Shown: positions 22,736 to 31,206, numbered from the stretch's first letter. The stretch is 64,000 bases of DNA from an uncultured Collinsella sp. (GCA_900541855.1 UQLD01000012.1:6468-70467), one strand, 5' to 3'. The notes: generated from the letters alone by a model not told the origin. Made by a program: numbers and translations.

Positions 22736-24221
22736 CTTGATCGTTGCGCTCGCGCGCGGTGGCGCCGGCGGTAAAGCTTAATCCCTTGACGAGCGCGTTC
22801 TTGCCGTACTTGCCTTTCACGGCCAGGACGGCGCGCGCCAGGTCGCGCTCGCGCTCATCGGCCTCGATATCGCTGAACAGATCGATGGTGGCAAATTCCT
22901 CGGGCACAAGATTGCTAAAGCCCAGGTTGATGCGCTTGACCGGTCGTTTGGGATCGACAGTCTGCGCCCAGAGCTCATCGAAATAGCCCATGATCTTCTT
23001 AAACGAATTGGTACGCTCGGGCAGCTTGCGCGAGGCGTTGGAGTGCGCAAAGAGCGCGGCATAGCCACCACGCGGTTTGCCACCATGCTCTCCCACAAAG
23101 ATGCCATCGATTGCCTGCGCTTCGCGCACCAGGCGGCGCCGTTCGTCATCGCGCTGGACGGGCTTGGGAGCACGGGGCGCGAGCTCGGGGCCGGCGGTTG
23201 CGGTGGGTTCGATGCTCGACGTACTCGAGCGCAGGTGTCCGCATCCGTCCACATATTGTGCAGTACCGCTGGCATCAAGCCTGCGTATGTCGGCGCGCTC
23301 GCTCGCGTAGCCCACAAAGAGCGAGATGCTGTCGCAGACCACGTGCTTATCGATCAAGTCCAACACGGCGTTGTCGACCATCTCGCGCAAGACGGTGTAG
23401 GCCTGCTCGTAGGCATAGCCCTTCGAGAGCACCTGTCCTGTGGTGGTCGAAGTTGCTTGCGGGCGATAGGCTTGGATATCGGCGATGGTTGTCGGCTCGC
23501 GTCCGAAGGCGTGGTCGATGAGATACTCGGCATTGACGCCGAGCTCGTCGTAAAGCAGGTTTTCGTCGAGCGCCGCGACGCCCATCAGATCGTAGACGCC
23601 GTATTTTTCGAGTCGTGCTGCCACGCCGGGGCCGATGCCCCAGATATCGGTGATGGGACGATGGGGCCAGATTTCCTTGCGAAAGGTCTCATCGTCGAGT
23701 ATGCCGATGCGGCTGGGTACGTGCTTGGCGGTGATATCGAGTGCAACCTTGGCCTGGAATAGGTTGGGGCCGATGCCGACCGTCGCCGTGATGCCGGTGC
23801 GCGCCAGGACCTCGTCGCGCAACATGCAGGCGAAGCCTTCCGCATCGGTGTGATAGAGGTCCAGATAGGGTGTCACGTCGATAAAGCACTCGTCAATTGA
23901 GTAGACGTGCACGTCCTGGGGGCTGACGTATTCCAGATAGATGCCGTAGATTTGCGCCGACACCTCCATGTAGTGCTGCATGCGCGGCACTGCTTTGATG
24001 CAGTCGATGCCGTCGGGAATCTCGAACAGACGGCAGCGGTTGTGAATACCTAAGTCCTTCATGGCCTGCGTGATAGCGAGGCAGATGGTCGTGCGTCCGC
24101 GCGATTCGTCGGCAACGACCAGGTTGGTGGTGAGCGGATCGAGCCCACGGTCGACGCACTCGACGCTGGCATAAAACGTCTTGAGGTCGATGCAGATATA
24201 GGTGTGCTGCTCGTGCGCCAT
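22716..24221 (-). CDS. Y-family DNA polymerase (DinB/UmuC/UvrX type)
   Basis: 501-aa error-prone lesion-bypass polymerase. The catalytic palm has YICIDLKTFYASVECVDRG (first Asp) and VHVYSIDECFIDVTPYL (Asp-Glu pair). TVGIGPNLFQAKVALDITAK and the HhH region DIWGIGPGVAARLEKYGV follow, then a little-finger domain. A low-complexity insert lies near residue 320-360 and the C-terminus is longer than DinB, as in UvrX-like proteins. The start is the ATG behind GGAAGGGCACGG. The alternative upstream ATG lies inside a LexA box and is rejected. Two LexA boxes upstream indicate SOS control; YolD follows. Confidence 0.92.
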   Translation of the reverse strand: MAHEQHTYICIDLKTFYASVECVDRGLDPLTTNLVVADESRGRTTICLAITQAMKDLGIHNRCRLFEIPDGIDCIKAVPRMQHYMEVSAQIYGIYLEYVSPQDVHVYSIDECFIDVTPYLDLYHTDAEGFACMLRDEVLARTGITATVGIGPNLFQAKVALDITAKHVPSRIGILDDETFRKEIWPHRPITDIWGIGPGVAARLEKYGVYDLMGVAALDENLLYDELGVNAEYLIDHAFGREPTTIADIQAYRPQATSTTTGQVLSKGYAYEQAYTVLREMVDNAVLDLIDKHVVCDSISLFVGYASERADIRRLDASGTAQYVDGCGHLRSSTSSIEPTATAGPELAPRAPKPVQRDDERRRLVREAQAIDGIFVGEHGGKPRGGYAALFAHSNASRKLPERTNSFKKIMGYFDELWAQTVDPKRPVKRINLGFSNLVPEEFATIDLFSDIEADERERDLARAVLAVKGKYGKNALVKGLSFTAGATARERNDQVGGHRA

Positions 24222-24235
24222 CCGTGCCCTTCCAT

Positions 24236-24266
24236 CAAACACATGTTCTTATCGAATACCTGTTCG
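24236..24266 (-). promoter_or_regulatory. Two tandem LexA (SOS) boxes
   Basis: On the minus strand, CGAACAGGTATTCG (24266-24253) and AGAACATGTGTTTG (24249-24236) each differ by one base from the Gram-positive/actinobacterial consensus CGAACRNRYGTTYG. They are 3 nt apart and directly upstream of the polymerase gene. Confidence 0.75.
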
Positions 24267-24445
24267 ATAATACCCGCTTGCACGGACACCGTCAAAATCT
24301 GTCCCTTTTTGGCAAGTATGGTCGTGCGGCTTCATCGGGGTTTTAACGCAGCCCTAAAGAGCGCGAAACAGCTCGGAAAAGCTCGCTTCGTAGCATGAGC
24401 CTAACGATCGATACCACCATAAAGCACGGAAGGGTTGTGGGGATA

Positions 24446-24970
24446 ATGGTCAACTATGGGTTTGGTATGCCGACGCGCTTGGTTGCGGATGGGGATGTGG
24501 CTCGCTGGTGCGGGCGATTGGTTGCCCACTATGGCGGCACCAAGGCACTGGTCGTGCTGGGAGGCGACAAGCACACGCGCGATGAGCTCGTTTCGGCGGC
24601 GCTGGGCTCGCTCGATCGTGCCCTGCTCGAACGCGTACTCTTTCGTTGCGGTTCGGCCGGGGGCGACGGGGGAGACGATTTGGTCGATGAGGCCGTAGCC
24701 CTGGCAACCGATGAGGGCGTGGACTTTGTCCTGGCGATTGGCGATGCCGATACTGCTGGCTTTGCGCGCGAGCTCGCGCGTCGCATGGCGGCGCTCGATG
24801 CCGGCGAAGACGGTTTTGTCCCTTATGGATGCATTCTCTCGGAGGGCAAGGCGCCTGCTGTCGTGGGCACCGGTGAGGTTCCCGTTTTTGCCATTATCGC
24901 GCCCGAACTGCTGGAGGGCATCGGGTCTCCTCTGCGTGAGTTGCTCGGTAGCATCTGCGCCGCGGCCTAA
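24446..24970 (+). CDS. N-terminal half of an iron-containing alcohol dehydrogenase-like protein
   Basis: 174 aa resembling only the nucleotide-binding N-terminal domain of Fe-ADH/BDH enzymes: MVNYGFGMPTRLVADGDVARWCGRLVAHYGGTKALVVLGGDKHTRD, later VDFVLAIGDADTAGFARELARRM in place of the usual GGGSxxD segment. The C-terminal helical domain with the metal His residues is absent, so it cannot be a normal dehydrogenase. It is either a decayed remnant or a small regulatory or NAD-binding protein. The start ATG follows GTGGGGATA; an ATG 17 codons upstream lacks a ribosome site. A palindromic element follows it. Confidence 0.6.
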   Translation: MVNYGFGMPTRLVADGDVARWCGRLVAHYGGTKALVVLGGDKHTRDELVSAALGSLDRALLERVLFRCGSAGGDGGDDLVDEAVALATDEGVDFVLAIGDADTAGFARELARRMAALDAGEDGFVPYGCILSEGKAPAVVGTGEVPVFAIIAPELLEGIGSPLRELLGSICAAA

Positions 24971-24980
24971 TATTTGCCAT

Positions 24981-25044
24981 AAAAGGACGGGTTATTTTTG
25001 GTTGGTAAAGCGTTTGACCTGCCAAAATAAGCCTGTCCCTTTTT
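24981..25044. repeat. Imperfect palindromic intergenic element
   Basis: The left arm AAAAGGACGGGTTATTTTTGG (24981-25001) pairs with CCAAAATAAGCCTGTCCCTTTT (about 25022-25044) with small bulges. Read in reverse it contains AAAAGGGACAGG, the core shared with other repeats here. A fragment, GTCCCTTTTTGGCAAG, also occurs at 24301. Confidence 0.6.
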
Positions 25045-25169
25045 AATCGGTTGCCGTTTGGGGGCCGATTGGCAACGCTCGCTGATTGTAGTCTTGACCT
25101 GCGCTAGAATAGTGGCATCTGAATGTCCGGGCGCATGGAGGCGTGCGCCCGTATGCTGAGGAGGACTCT

Positions 25170-26864
25170 ATGGCAACTGTTGCCGCACCTATCGATGCTA
25201 CGTCGACTGCCGCTTGGAAGGCACTCGAGGCTCATCAGGAGAAGCTCGAGGCTGAAGGTATCGACCTCAAGGCCTGGTTCGCTGCTGACGCCGACCGCGT
25301 GAACAAGCTGAGCTTTGACGCCGGTGACCTGCACTTCGATCTGTCGAAGAACCTGGTGACCGATGAGACCGTCAAGCTGCTGTGCGATCTTGCCCGTGAG
25401 GTGAAGCTCGAGGAGCGCCGCGACGCCATGTTCTCCGGCGAGCACATCAACACCACCGAGGACCGCGCCGTCCTGCACACCGCGCTGCGCCGCCCGGCAA
25501 GCGAGAAGGGCCAGCTCATCGTCGACGGCCAGGACGTCGTCGCCGACGTGCACGAGGTTCTCGACCGCATGTATGCCTTCGCCGAGCGCGTGCGCTCCGG
25601 TGAGTGGAAGGGCGTTACCGGCAAAAAGATCGAGCACCTGGTGTCCATCGGCATCGGCGGCTCCGATCTGGGCCCGGTCATGGCTTACGAGGCTCTGCGT
25701 CCCTATGCCGACGCCGGTATCGACTGCCGCTACATCTCCAACATCGACCCCAACGACCAGGCCGAGAAGCTCAAGGGCTTGGATCCCGAGACCACGCTCG
25801 TGATCATCGTCTCCAAGACCTTCACCACACTTGAGACCCTCACCAACGCTCGCGAGGTCAAGACCTGGATGCTCGAGCAGCTCAAGGCTCAGGGCGCCAT
25901 CGACGGCTCCGATGAGCAGAACGCCGAGGCCGTGGCAAAGCACTTCGTCGCCGTTTCCACCGCACTCGAGAAGGTCGAGGCCTTCGGCATCGACCCTGCC
26001 AACGCCTTCGGTTTCTGGAACTGGGTTGGCGGCCGCTATTCTGTTGACTCCGCCGTAGGCCTGTCGCTGATCGTCGTGCTCGGCCCCGAGCGCTTCCAGC
26101 AGTTCCTCGAGGGCTTCCATGCCATCGACGAGTACTTCTGCAATACCCCGCTCGAGAACAATGCCGTTGCGCTGATGGGCCTGCTCAACGTCTGGTACGT
26201 CAACTTCTTCGGTTCCAAGAGCCACGCCGTGCTGCCGTACTGCCAGTACCTGCATCGTTTCCCGGCCTACCTGCAGCAGCTCACCATGGAGTCCAACGGC
26301 AAGCATGTCCGCTGGGACGGCAGCGCCGTGACCTCCGACACCGGTGAGATCTTCTGGGGCGAGCCCGGCACCAACGGCCAGCATGCCTTCTACCAGCTGC
26401 TGCACCAGGGCACCGTGGTGGTTCCGGCCGATTTCATCGCCTTCGCCAATACCGCAAACCCTGCGACCGACAGCGGTCAGGACGTGCATGAGCTGTTCCT
26501 GGGCAACTTCCTGGCCCAGACCAAGGCGCTCGCCTTTGGCAAGACGGCCGACGAGGTCCGTGCCGAGGGCACGCCCGAGCAGATCGTCCCGGCCCGTTGC
26601 TTTGAGGGCAACCGCCCGACGACCTCGATCTTCGGCGACACGCTGACCCCGTTCGCGCTCGGCGAGCTCATCGCCCTGTACGAGCACATCACGTTTGTCG
26701 AGGGCACGGTCTGGGGCATCGACTCCTACGACCAGTGGGGCGTTGAGCTGGGCAAGCAGCTTGCCAAGCAGATCACCCCTGCCTTCCACGATGATGCCGC
26801 CAAGGCCGAGCAGGACGCTTCGACCCAGGCGCTCATCGAGTTCTATCGCGCGCACCGCAAGTAG
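25170..26864 (+). CDS. pgi: Glucose-6-phosphate isomerase
   Basis: 564-aa glycolytic enzyme interconverting glucose-6-phosphate and fructose-6-phosphate. SIS-fold motifs are SIGIGGSDLGPVMAYEAL, VIIVSKTFTTLETLTNA, FGFWNWVGGRYSVDSAVG, SNGKHVRWDG and GEPGTNGQHAFYQLLHQGT. The C-terminal YDQWGVELGKQLA carries the catalytic Lys-type signature, and the length fits the long E. coli-type family. The start ATG follows GAGGAGGACTCT. It is monocistronic, ending at the hairpin at 26897. It would also take up glucose-6-phosphate made by the Frl-like locus at 32-43 kb. Confidence 0.96.
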   Translation: MATVAAPIDATSTAAWKALEAHQEKLEAEGIDLKAWFAADADRVNKLSFDAGDLHFDLSKNLVTDETVKLLCDLAREVKLEERRDAMFSGEHINTTEDRAVLHTALRRPASEKGQLIVDGQDVVADVHEVLDRMYAFAERVRSGEWKGVTGKKIEHLVSIGIGGSDLGPVMAYEALRPYADAGIDCRYISNIDPNDQAEKLKGLDPETTLVIIVSKTFTTLETLTNAREVKTWMLEQLKAQGAIDGSDEQNAEAVAKHFVAVSTALEKVEAFGIDPANAFGFWNWVGGRYSVDSAVGLSLIVVLGPERFQQFLEGFHAIDEYFCNTPLENNAVALMGLLNVWYVNFFGSKSHAVLPYCQYLHRFPAYLQQLTMESNGKHVRWDGSAVTSDTGEIFWGEPGTNGQHAFYQLLHQGTVVVPADFIAFANTANPATDSGQDVHELFLGNFLAQTKALAFGKTADEVRAEGTPEQIVPARCFEGNRPTTSIFGDTLTPFALGELIALYEHITFVEGTVWGIDSYDQWGVELGKQLAKQITPAFHDDAAKAEQDASTQALIEFYRAHRK

Positions 26865-26896
26865 TCGCTGCTGTTAACGCATCGCGCCTTATAGTC

Positions 26897-26930
26897 AGGG
26901 GCCCGTATCCTATCGGATGCGGGCCCCTTT
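26897..26930. terminator. Terminator after pgi, shared with the convergent unit
   Basis: AGGGGCCCGTATCC (26897-26910), TATC loop, GGATGCGGGCCCCT (26915-26928), TTT. Confidence 0.85.
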
Positions 26931-27005
26931 GCTTTGCCGTGGTCCCGGGGCGCACGGCCTTTGTGGAACATCGCCGGGGCGTCGCGCGCTGCGAGAACCC
27001 TGCGC

Positions 27006-28310
27006 CTAGATCTCGGCCTCCGCATGGCCTCGCTGCGCCTCGGGCAGCTCCCCGTAGAGCGGATGGTCTTCGAGCCTAAAGCGCTCGACCTGTTCGGGAG
27101 TGCGACCGCGTACAAAGAGCCACGAGCGATCGATCGGCGTCGCCATGAGCGTGCTGGGCAGCGCGTCGGCGCGGTCGGAAAACACCCGGGCACTCTCGGG
27201 ATCCTGGAACGCCAGCACCAGATGCGTGTCGCAGTTGCCCATGATGGAGCGTGCGCGTGCCTCGCCATAGAGCGCATCGAGCTGGTTGGTCGACTGCAGC
27301 AGCAGCGTTGCCCAGATGTTGCGGCTTCGGATAATCGAGAGCACGTTGTCGATCTGGGGGATCTGCAGATTTGCGAAGTCATCGAGCATAAAGCGCACGG
27401 GCACGGGCAGGCTGCCGTCGGGCTGCCTATCGGCCTCACGAATGAGGCCCATAAACGCCTGCGAAATAAAAAGGCCGGTCAGCGGATCGAGATTGCGGTC
27501 AATATCGCTCACGGTTACAAACAGGGAGCAGGGGGTGTGTCCCATGGAAGCGAAGTCCACCTGATGGCACTCACGATAGAGCTGTGCCGCACCGTCGAAT
27601 CCCAGACACATGACCTTTTCGGCAAGGATGCCGACGATGCTCGCGTGCATGCGCTCGGCATTTTGCGTAATGGTGTAGCGCCGCCATAGCGAGAGGGCAT
27701 AGCTTTGGGGGTCGGTCGTGATCAGGTCGTCAAACAATCGACCCGTGGCACCGTCCTGCAGGTGCTCGATCAGCTTGATGACCGAGCTGATCGTCTGCTC
27801 GTCGGCGGGTAGCTGTTCGGTGACGTAGGCGATAAGACACGACAGCAGGTTTGCTGCCGCATGATCCCAAAAAGGCTGGTTGTTGTCCTCGATGGGGCAG
27901 ATGGCCTTTGCCACCGAGAGGATGTCCTGCTGGTTGGGCCTGCCGTCCGCCTTGCGGCGAATGTGCCTCAGGGGGTTGTAGCCGCAGCGCTCGATGCCGG
28001 GCGCAAGGGCCGGGACGGTGTTGAGGTCGGCGAAGTTGAGACATTGCACGCGGTAACCGTGGGCTGCCAGCACGGGTCCCACTTCGCGACAGAGCGTGCC
28101 TTTGGTGTCGAGCACGATGTAGCTTGCGTTCATTTGCAGCAGGTTGGGCTTGAGGACGTTTCGGGTCTTGCCGGCTCCCGAGGGGCCGATTACAAGTGCG
28201 TTGTTGTTGAGTCCCGTTTGGCGGGTGTCGCAGGAAAGCGTTCGATCCTTGGCGAGGATGGTGGACGATGCGGACTCAGACGCGGCGAGGCGGCTGGCGA
28301 GGTTAGACAT
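27006..28310 (-). CDS. VirD4/TraG-type ATPase without membrane anchor
   Basis: 434 aa of the FtsK/HerA-VirD4 motor superfamily. Walker A is ALVIGPSGAGKTRNVLKPNLL near residue 45, then YIVLDTKGTLCREVGPVL and GYNPLRHI, which are characteristic of conjugative coupling proteins. Walker B-type VRFMLDDFANLQIPQIDNVLSIIRSRNIW follows, then LLLQSTNQLDALYG and NCDTHLVLAFQD. Usual coupling proteins are 550-700 aa with two N-terminal TM helices; both are missing here. The start overlaps the end of the ClpP-like gene by 8 nt. No relaxase or other secretion genes are in the window, so a non-conjugative role is possible. Confidence 0.85.
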   Translation of the reverse strand: MSNLASRLAASESASSTILAKDRTLSCDTRQTGLNNNALVIGPSGAGKTRNVLKPNLLQMNASYIVLDTKGTLCREVGPVLAAHGYRVQCLNFADLNTVPALAPGIERCGYNPLRHIRRKADGRPNQQDILSVAKAICPIEDNNQPFWDHAAANLLSCLIAYVTEQLPADEQTISSVIKLIEHLQDGATGRLFDDLITTDPQSYALSLWRRYTITQNAERMHASIVGILAEKVMCLGFDGAAQLYRECHQVDFASMGHTPCSLFVTVSDIDRNLDPLTGLFISQAFMGLIREADRQPDGSLPVPVRFMLDDFANLQIPQIDNVLSIIRSRNIWATLLLQSTNQLDALYGEARARSIMGNCDTHLVLAFQDPESARVFSDRADALPSTLMATPIDRSWLFVRGRTPEQVERFRLEDHPLYGELPEAQRGHAEAEI

Positions 28311-28920
28311 GGGCGACCTCCTTGGTGGTCGAGAGGATTTCGTGGGCAAAGCCGAGCTCGACGGCGCGCTCGGCCGAAAGGTAGGTGTCTTTTGCAGTGA
28401 GGGACTGGATGCGCTTGGGCGTGAGGCCGCTGCGGTCCGAGAGGATTTGCGTGAGGGTCTTGCGGGTCTGCATGAGACGCCGGCTGGTTTCCTGCAGCGC
28501 AAGTGCCGAGCCGCCTGCCCCCTGGGGGATCAGCGGGTCGTGAATCATGAGCTCTGCATGGGGCGCCATACGGCGATCGTCGCCGCCCATAAAGATCACG
28601 GCGCCCATGGACGCGGCGAATTCCAGGCAGACGGTGCGGATGGGGCACGATGCGAGGCACATGGCGTCATAGATCGCAAGACCCGATCGCACGCTTCCGC
28701 CGGCGCTGGCGACAAATATGGTGATGGGGCGGCTGGGGTCGGTGGCATCGAGCAGGCGGATCTGCTGGCATAGGTCGTGGGCCATCGGGGTTTCGATGTT
28801 TCCCATGACGGAGAGCTCGCGACGGGCGAGCATCTCATCGTAAATGCTGGTGAGCGTGATACCTCGGGCGGATTCACGCATGGTGAGGGGGCTGATGATG
28901 AGGGAATGATTGGTGTCCAT
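28303..28920 (-). CDS. ClpP-like serine protease
   Basis: 205 aa with the ClpP fold and an intact triad by pattern: Ser 104 in LEFAASMGAVIFMGG, His 127 in AELMIHDPLIPQG, Asp 178 in LTAKDTYLSAERAVELGF. It also has the glycine-rich SAGGSVRSGLAIYDAM. The N-terminus is more divergent than in housekeeping ClpP. The start follows AAAGGAGTCCTC. It is sandwiched between an unknown protein and an ATPase that overlaps it by 8 nt. ClpP normally works with a ClpX/ClpA hexamer; neither is nearby, so the overlapping VirD4-type hexameric ATPase could be its partner (inference). It resembles phage and mobile-element ClpP paralogues. Confidence 0.87.
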   Translation of the reverse strand: MDTNHSLIISPLTMRESARGITLTSIYDEMLARRELSVMGNIETPMAHDLCQQIRLLDATDPSRPITIFVASAGGSVRSGLAIYDAMCLASCPIRTVCLEFAASMGAVIFMGGDDRRMAPHAELMIHDPLIPQGAGGSALALQETSRRLMQTRKTLTQILSDRSGLTPKRIQSLTAKDTYLSAERAVELGFAHEILSTTKEVAHV

Positions 28921-28983
28921 GAGGACTCCTTTCTGTTGGTTGTGTTGTGGAATAGGATTGTTGCCCGCGGAGGGGCTGGCGGG

Positions 28984-29874
28984 CTACAGGGTTCGTCCGA
29001 GCCTGAGATCGAGCTCGGTTGTGGGGCAGGCTGCCTGTTCGTGCGGCTCGCAAGCGCCAAGGGCTCCAAAGCGATGGAGCGTTGCGACGGGCGTGGTGTA
29101 GGCGAGCCGCAGCTGATGCTCGACAGGGGCACATCCGTCATTTTTGTAATGAGCCGCGTAGTACTGCGCGATGCTGGCGTTCATCTCGCTGCCATTGCGA
29201 TGGCGCTCAAACTGGCGTCTGCAGGTCTCGATGATCTTTGCTACCGACTTGGGTGCCGTCGCGGGAACAAGGGCGAGATAGCCCTCAAATAGCTCGTTGA
29301 TGCTCAGGAGGCACAGCAGGTCGATCAGCGTCCTTATGGCTGCTCCCTCGGCGGAAAAGTGCGCGGTCATGCGGTTATATCGGTTGCGGTCGACGATGGC
29401 CGCATGGGGTCTTGGAGTTTTCTGCCCCGTGGTTCCGGGCTTTTGCCGCGCCTGTGTATTGAGCTCGACGTTGCAGCGCTTGAGGCCGTTCAACGGAAGG
29501 AACAGTGCGGTGCGCAGGGTGTTCCGCTTGCTTTCGAGTTCATGACGCTCGTCGGGTTCCCATTCGAGCTTGAGTTTCGTGTCGAGCGCCGTAAGCATAT
29601 GGGCTAGGCAGCCTACGGTAAGAACGTACGAATCGTTGTCGCGTTTTGGGGCATAGGGGTCTGTCAGCTTGCGAATGTCGGGGTCGCCCATGATCTTTGT
29701 GCAGCGCTTCAGCAGTTGAGGGTGGTCGGCCAAGATTGTCGCGAGCGGTAGCGACGCGTAGTTCTTGATGGTCGCGGCGGCAAAGGCGGCGTCATATTCG
29801 TTTGCATATGCTCGCTCAATTCGGGCATCCAGAATGCTTTTCTTATCGCCGTCTTCAGCGTGGTGGTTTGTCAT
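28984..29874 (-). CDS. Unknown protein heading the ATPase-ClpP unit
   Basis: 296 aa, soluble, no family recognised. It is rich in charged helices. The middle part has an Arg/Lys-rich segment (RQKPGTTGQKTPRPHAAIVDRNRYNRMTAHF), followed by a helical hydrophobic stretch (IRTLIDLLCLLSINELFEGYLALV). A second helical part, KSVAKIIETCRRQFERHRNG, and a Cys/His-containing tail follow. The start ATG follows GGAGAAGCT. It is the first gene of the minus-strand trio and 63 nt from the ClpP-like gene. The ORF is open further upstream and would add a His-rich extension, but that part has no ribosome site and looks like repeat DNA. Confidence 0.6.
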   Translation of the reverse strand: MTNHHAEDGDKKSILDARIERAYANEYDAAFAAATIKNYASLPLATILADHPQLLKRCTKIMGDPDIRKLTDPYAPKRDNDSYVLTVGCLAHMLTALDTKLKLEWEPDERHELESKRNTLRTALFLPLNGLKRCNVELNTQARQKPGTTGQKTPRPHAAIVDRNRYNRMTAHFSAEGAAIRTLIDLLCLLSINELFEGYLALVPATAPKSVAKIIETCRRQFERHRNGSEMNASIAQYYAAHYKNDGCAPVEHQLRLAYTTPVATLHRFGALGACEPHEQAACPTTELDLRLGRTL

Positions 29875-30363
29875 AGCTTCTCCAATCGGTTGATGTTCGT
29901 GCTGTTTGTTGATGTGTTGGTTGTCGTGAGTGATGTGCTTGCCGTGGGTGATGTGCTGACGTTGGGGTGCTATGCGGTTTTCAATGAGCCCGTGAGGCAG
30001 TTGCTGCAGGGGCGGGATGGAACGGCCCATGCAAGACGGAAGGCATCGTGCTCAAAATCGAGACAGCAATGCCCTGGGTGCCTCACATGTGGCAGTTACC
30101 TCATTAAGTTGTCATTGCGTTTGGGGTTGTACTTTGCCGATCTTCCTTCTCTTACACGCTAAAACTCAAACTTCATATGCTCGATCTACTTAAAACCGCA
30201 ACGGCGGTCTTTTATCAACTTATATGTCGGAACGCGTCTTTGCAAGTACTTTTTTGCCTTTGTTTCAAATGGGGTGGTTTTGCAACCGTCATACGCGCGC
30301 TGTGCGAACGTGCCCCGGCTCGGATAAGATAGTGCGCGATAAAAACGATGCAAGGAGGCACAT
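29875..30363. other. Gene-free 489-nt region with short repeats
   Basis: No gene is supported. 29890-29960 has imperfect direct repeats of GTGATGTGCT-type sequence (on the minus strand ATCACCCACGG, ATCACTCACG, ATCAACAAAC). It must hold the promoter of the minus-strand trio and of the HAD gene at 30364. A small ACCGC/GCGGT hairpin with flanking A and T runs is at 30192-30215. Confidence 0.4.
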
Positions 30364-31206
30364 ATGGCAATTAAAGCCATCGCAATGGATATCGACGGTA
30401 CGCTTACCAACGATCAGAAGGTGATCAGCCCGCGTACGCGCGAGAAGCTGCTCGCGGCGCAGGAGTCGGGCATTAAGCTCATTTTGGCTTCGGGCCGTCC
30501 CGCATGGGGGCTGCACGCCTTGGCGCAGGAGCTCGACCTTCAAAACCATGACGGTCTGCTAGTCGCTTTCAATGGCGCGCATGTGGTCGATGCTCAGACC
30601 GATGAGGTCCTTTTTGACCAGGCCATGCCGGCTGACGAGCTGCACCGCCTGATTGATCACCTGCGTAATTTTGACGTGATCCCTATGATTTCGCTCGGTC
30701 GCGATTTGCACGTCGAGGACTCGTACCATTGCATGATTACGCTGCCTGACGGCTCGCAGAAGAATATCGTCAAGTACGAGCGCGACGCGTGCGATCTTAA
30801 GATTCGCGAGGTGGAGAGCCTGCATGAGGTCGCAGATGCTTATCCTGTGGACAAGCTACTCACTGCGGGCGATCCGGCCTGCCTGCAGGCGCATTACGAG
30901 GAGATGTATGCGCCCTTTACCCAGACGCTTTCGGGCATGTTTACGGCCGACTGGTACTTTGAGTACACGGCGCCCGGTATCGACAAAGCCCGTGCGCTTG
31001 AGGGTGCTCTGCCCAAGCTCGGTATCGATGCCAGCGAGGTCGTCTCGTTTGGCGACGGCCAGAACGACAAGTCCATGATTGAGTGGGCCGGCACCGGTGT
31101 TGCCATGGGCAACGCCGTCGATGAGGTTAAGGCTGTGGCCCAGATGGTGACCGCCAATAACAACGAAGATGGTATTGCGGTGGCGCTGGATAAGCTGCTG
31201 GGCTAG
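30364..31206 (+). CDS. HAD-superfamily (Cof-type) phosphatase
   Basis: 280 aa. DxD motif IAMDIDGTLTNDQ at residues 6-18, motif II LILASGRPAWG, a C2B cap, and late motifs GIDKARALEGAL (Lys) and SFGDGQNDKSMIEWAG plus GVAMGNAVDEVK. This is the YidA/Cof pattern, acting on sugar phosphates or pyridoxal/flavin phosphates; the exact substrate is unknown. The start ATG follows AAGGAGGCACAT. The next gene encodes a second, different HAD enzyme 64 nt downstream. It is a paralogue of the gene at 2247. Confidence 0.9.
   Translation: MAIKAIAMDIDGTLTNDQKVISPRTREKLLAAQESGIKLILASGRPAWGLHALAQELDLQNHDGLLVAFNGAHVVDAQTDEVLFDQAMPADELHRLIDHLRNFDVIPMISLGRDLHVEDSYHCMITLPDGSQKNIVKYERDACDLKIREVESLHEVADAYPVDKLLTAGDPACLQAHYEEMYAPFTQTLSGMFTADWYFEYTAPGIDKARALEGALPKLGIDASEVVSFGDGQNDKSMIEWAGTGVAMGNAVDEVKAVAQMVTANNNEDGIAVALDKLLG

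Noticed and set aside
24221..24242. Upstream ATG (24242) as polymerase start
   Set aside because: It lies within a LexA box and lacks a ribosome site, whereas ATG at 24221 follows GGAAGG.
25104..26855. 583-codon minus-strand ORF opposite pgi
   Set aside because: Shadow of the highly biased pgi codons; no domain and no ribosome site.
28310..28502. 64-codon N-terminal extension of the VirD4-type ATPase
   Set aside because: It overlaps the ClpP-like gene, is Arg/Ser/Pro-rich and adds no membrane helix; the start at 28310 is preferred.
27006..30030. Complete conjugative element
   Set aside because: Only a coupling-type ATPase is present; no relaxase, integrase, T4SS components or flanking att repeats could be seen.
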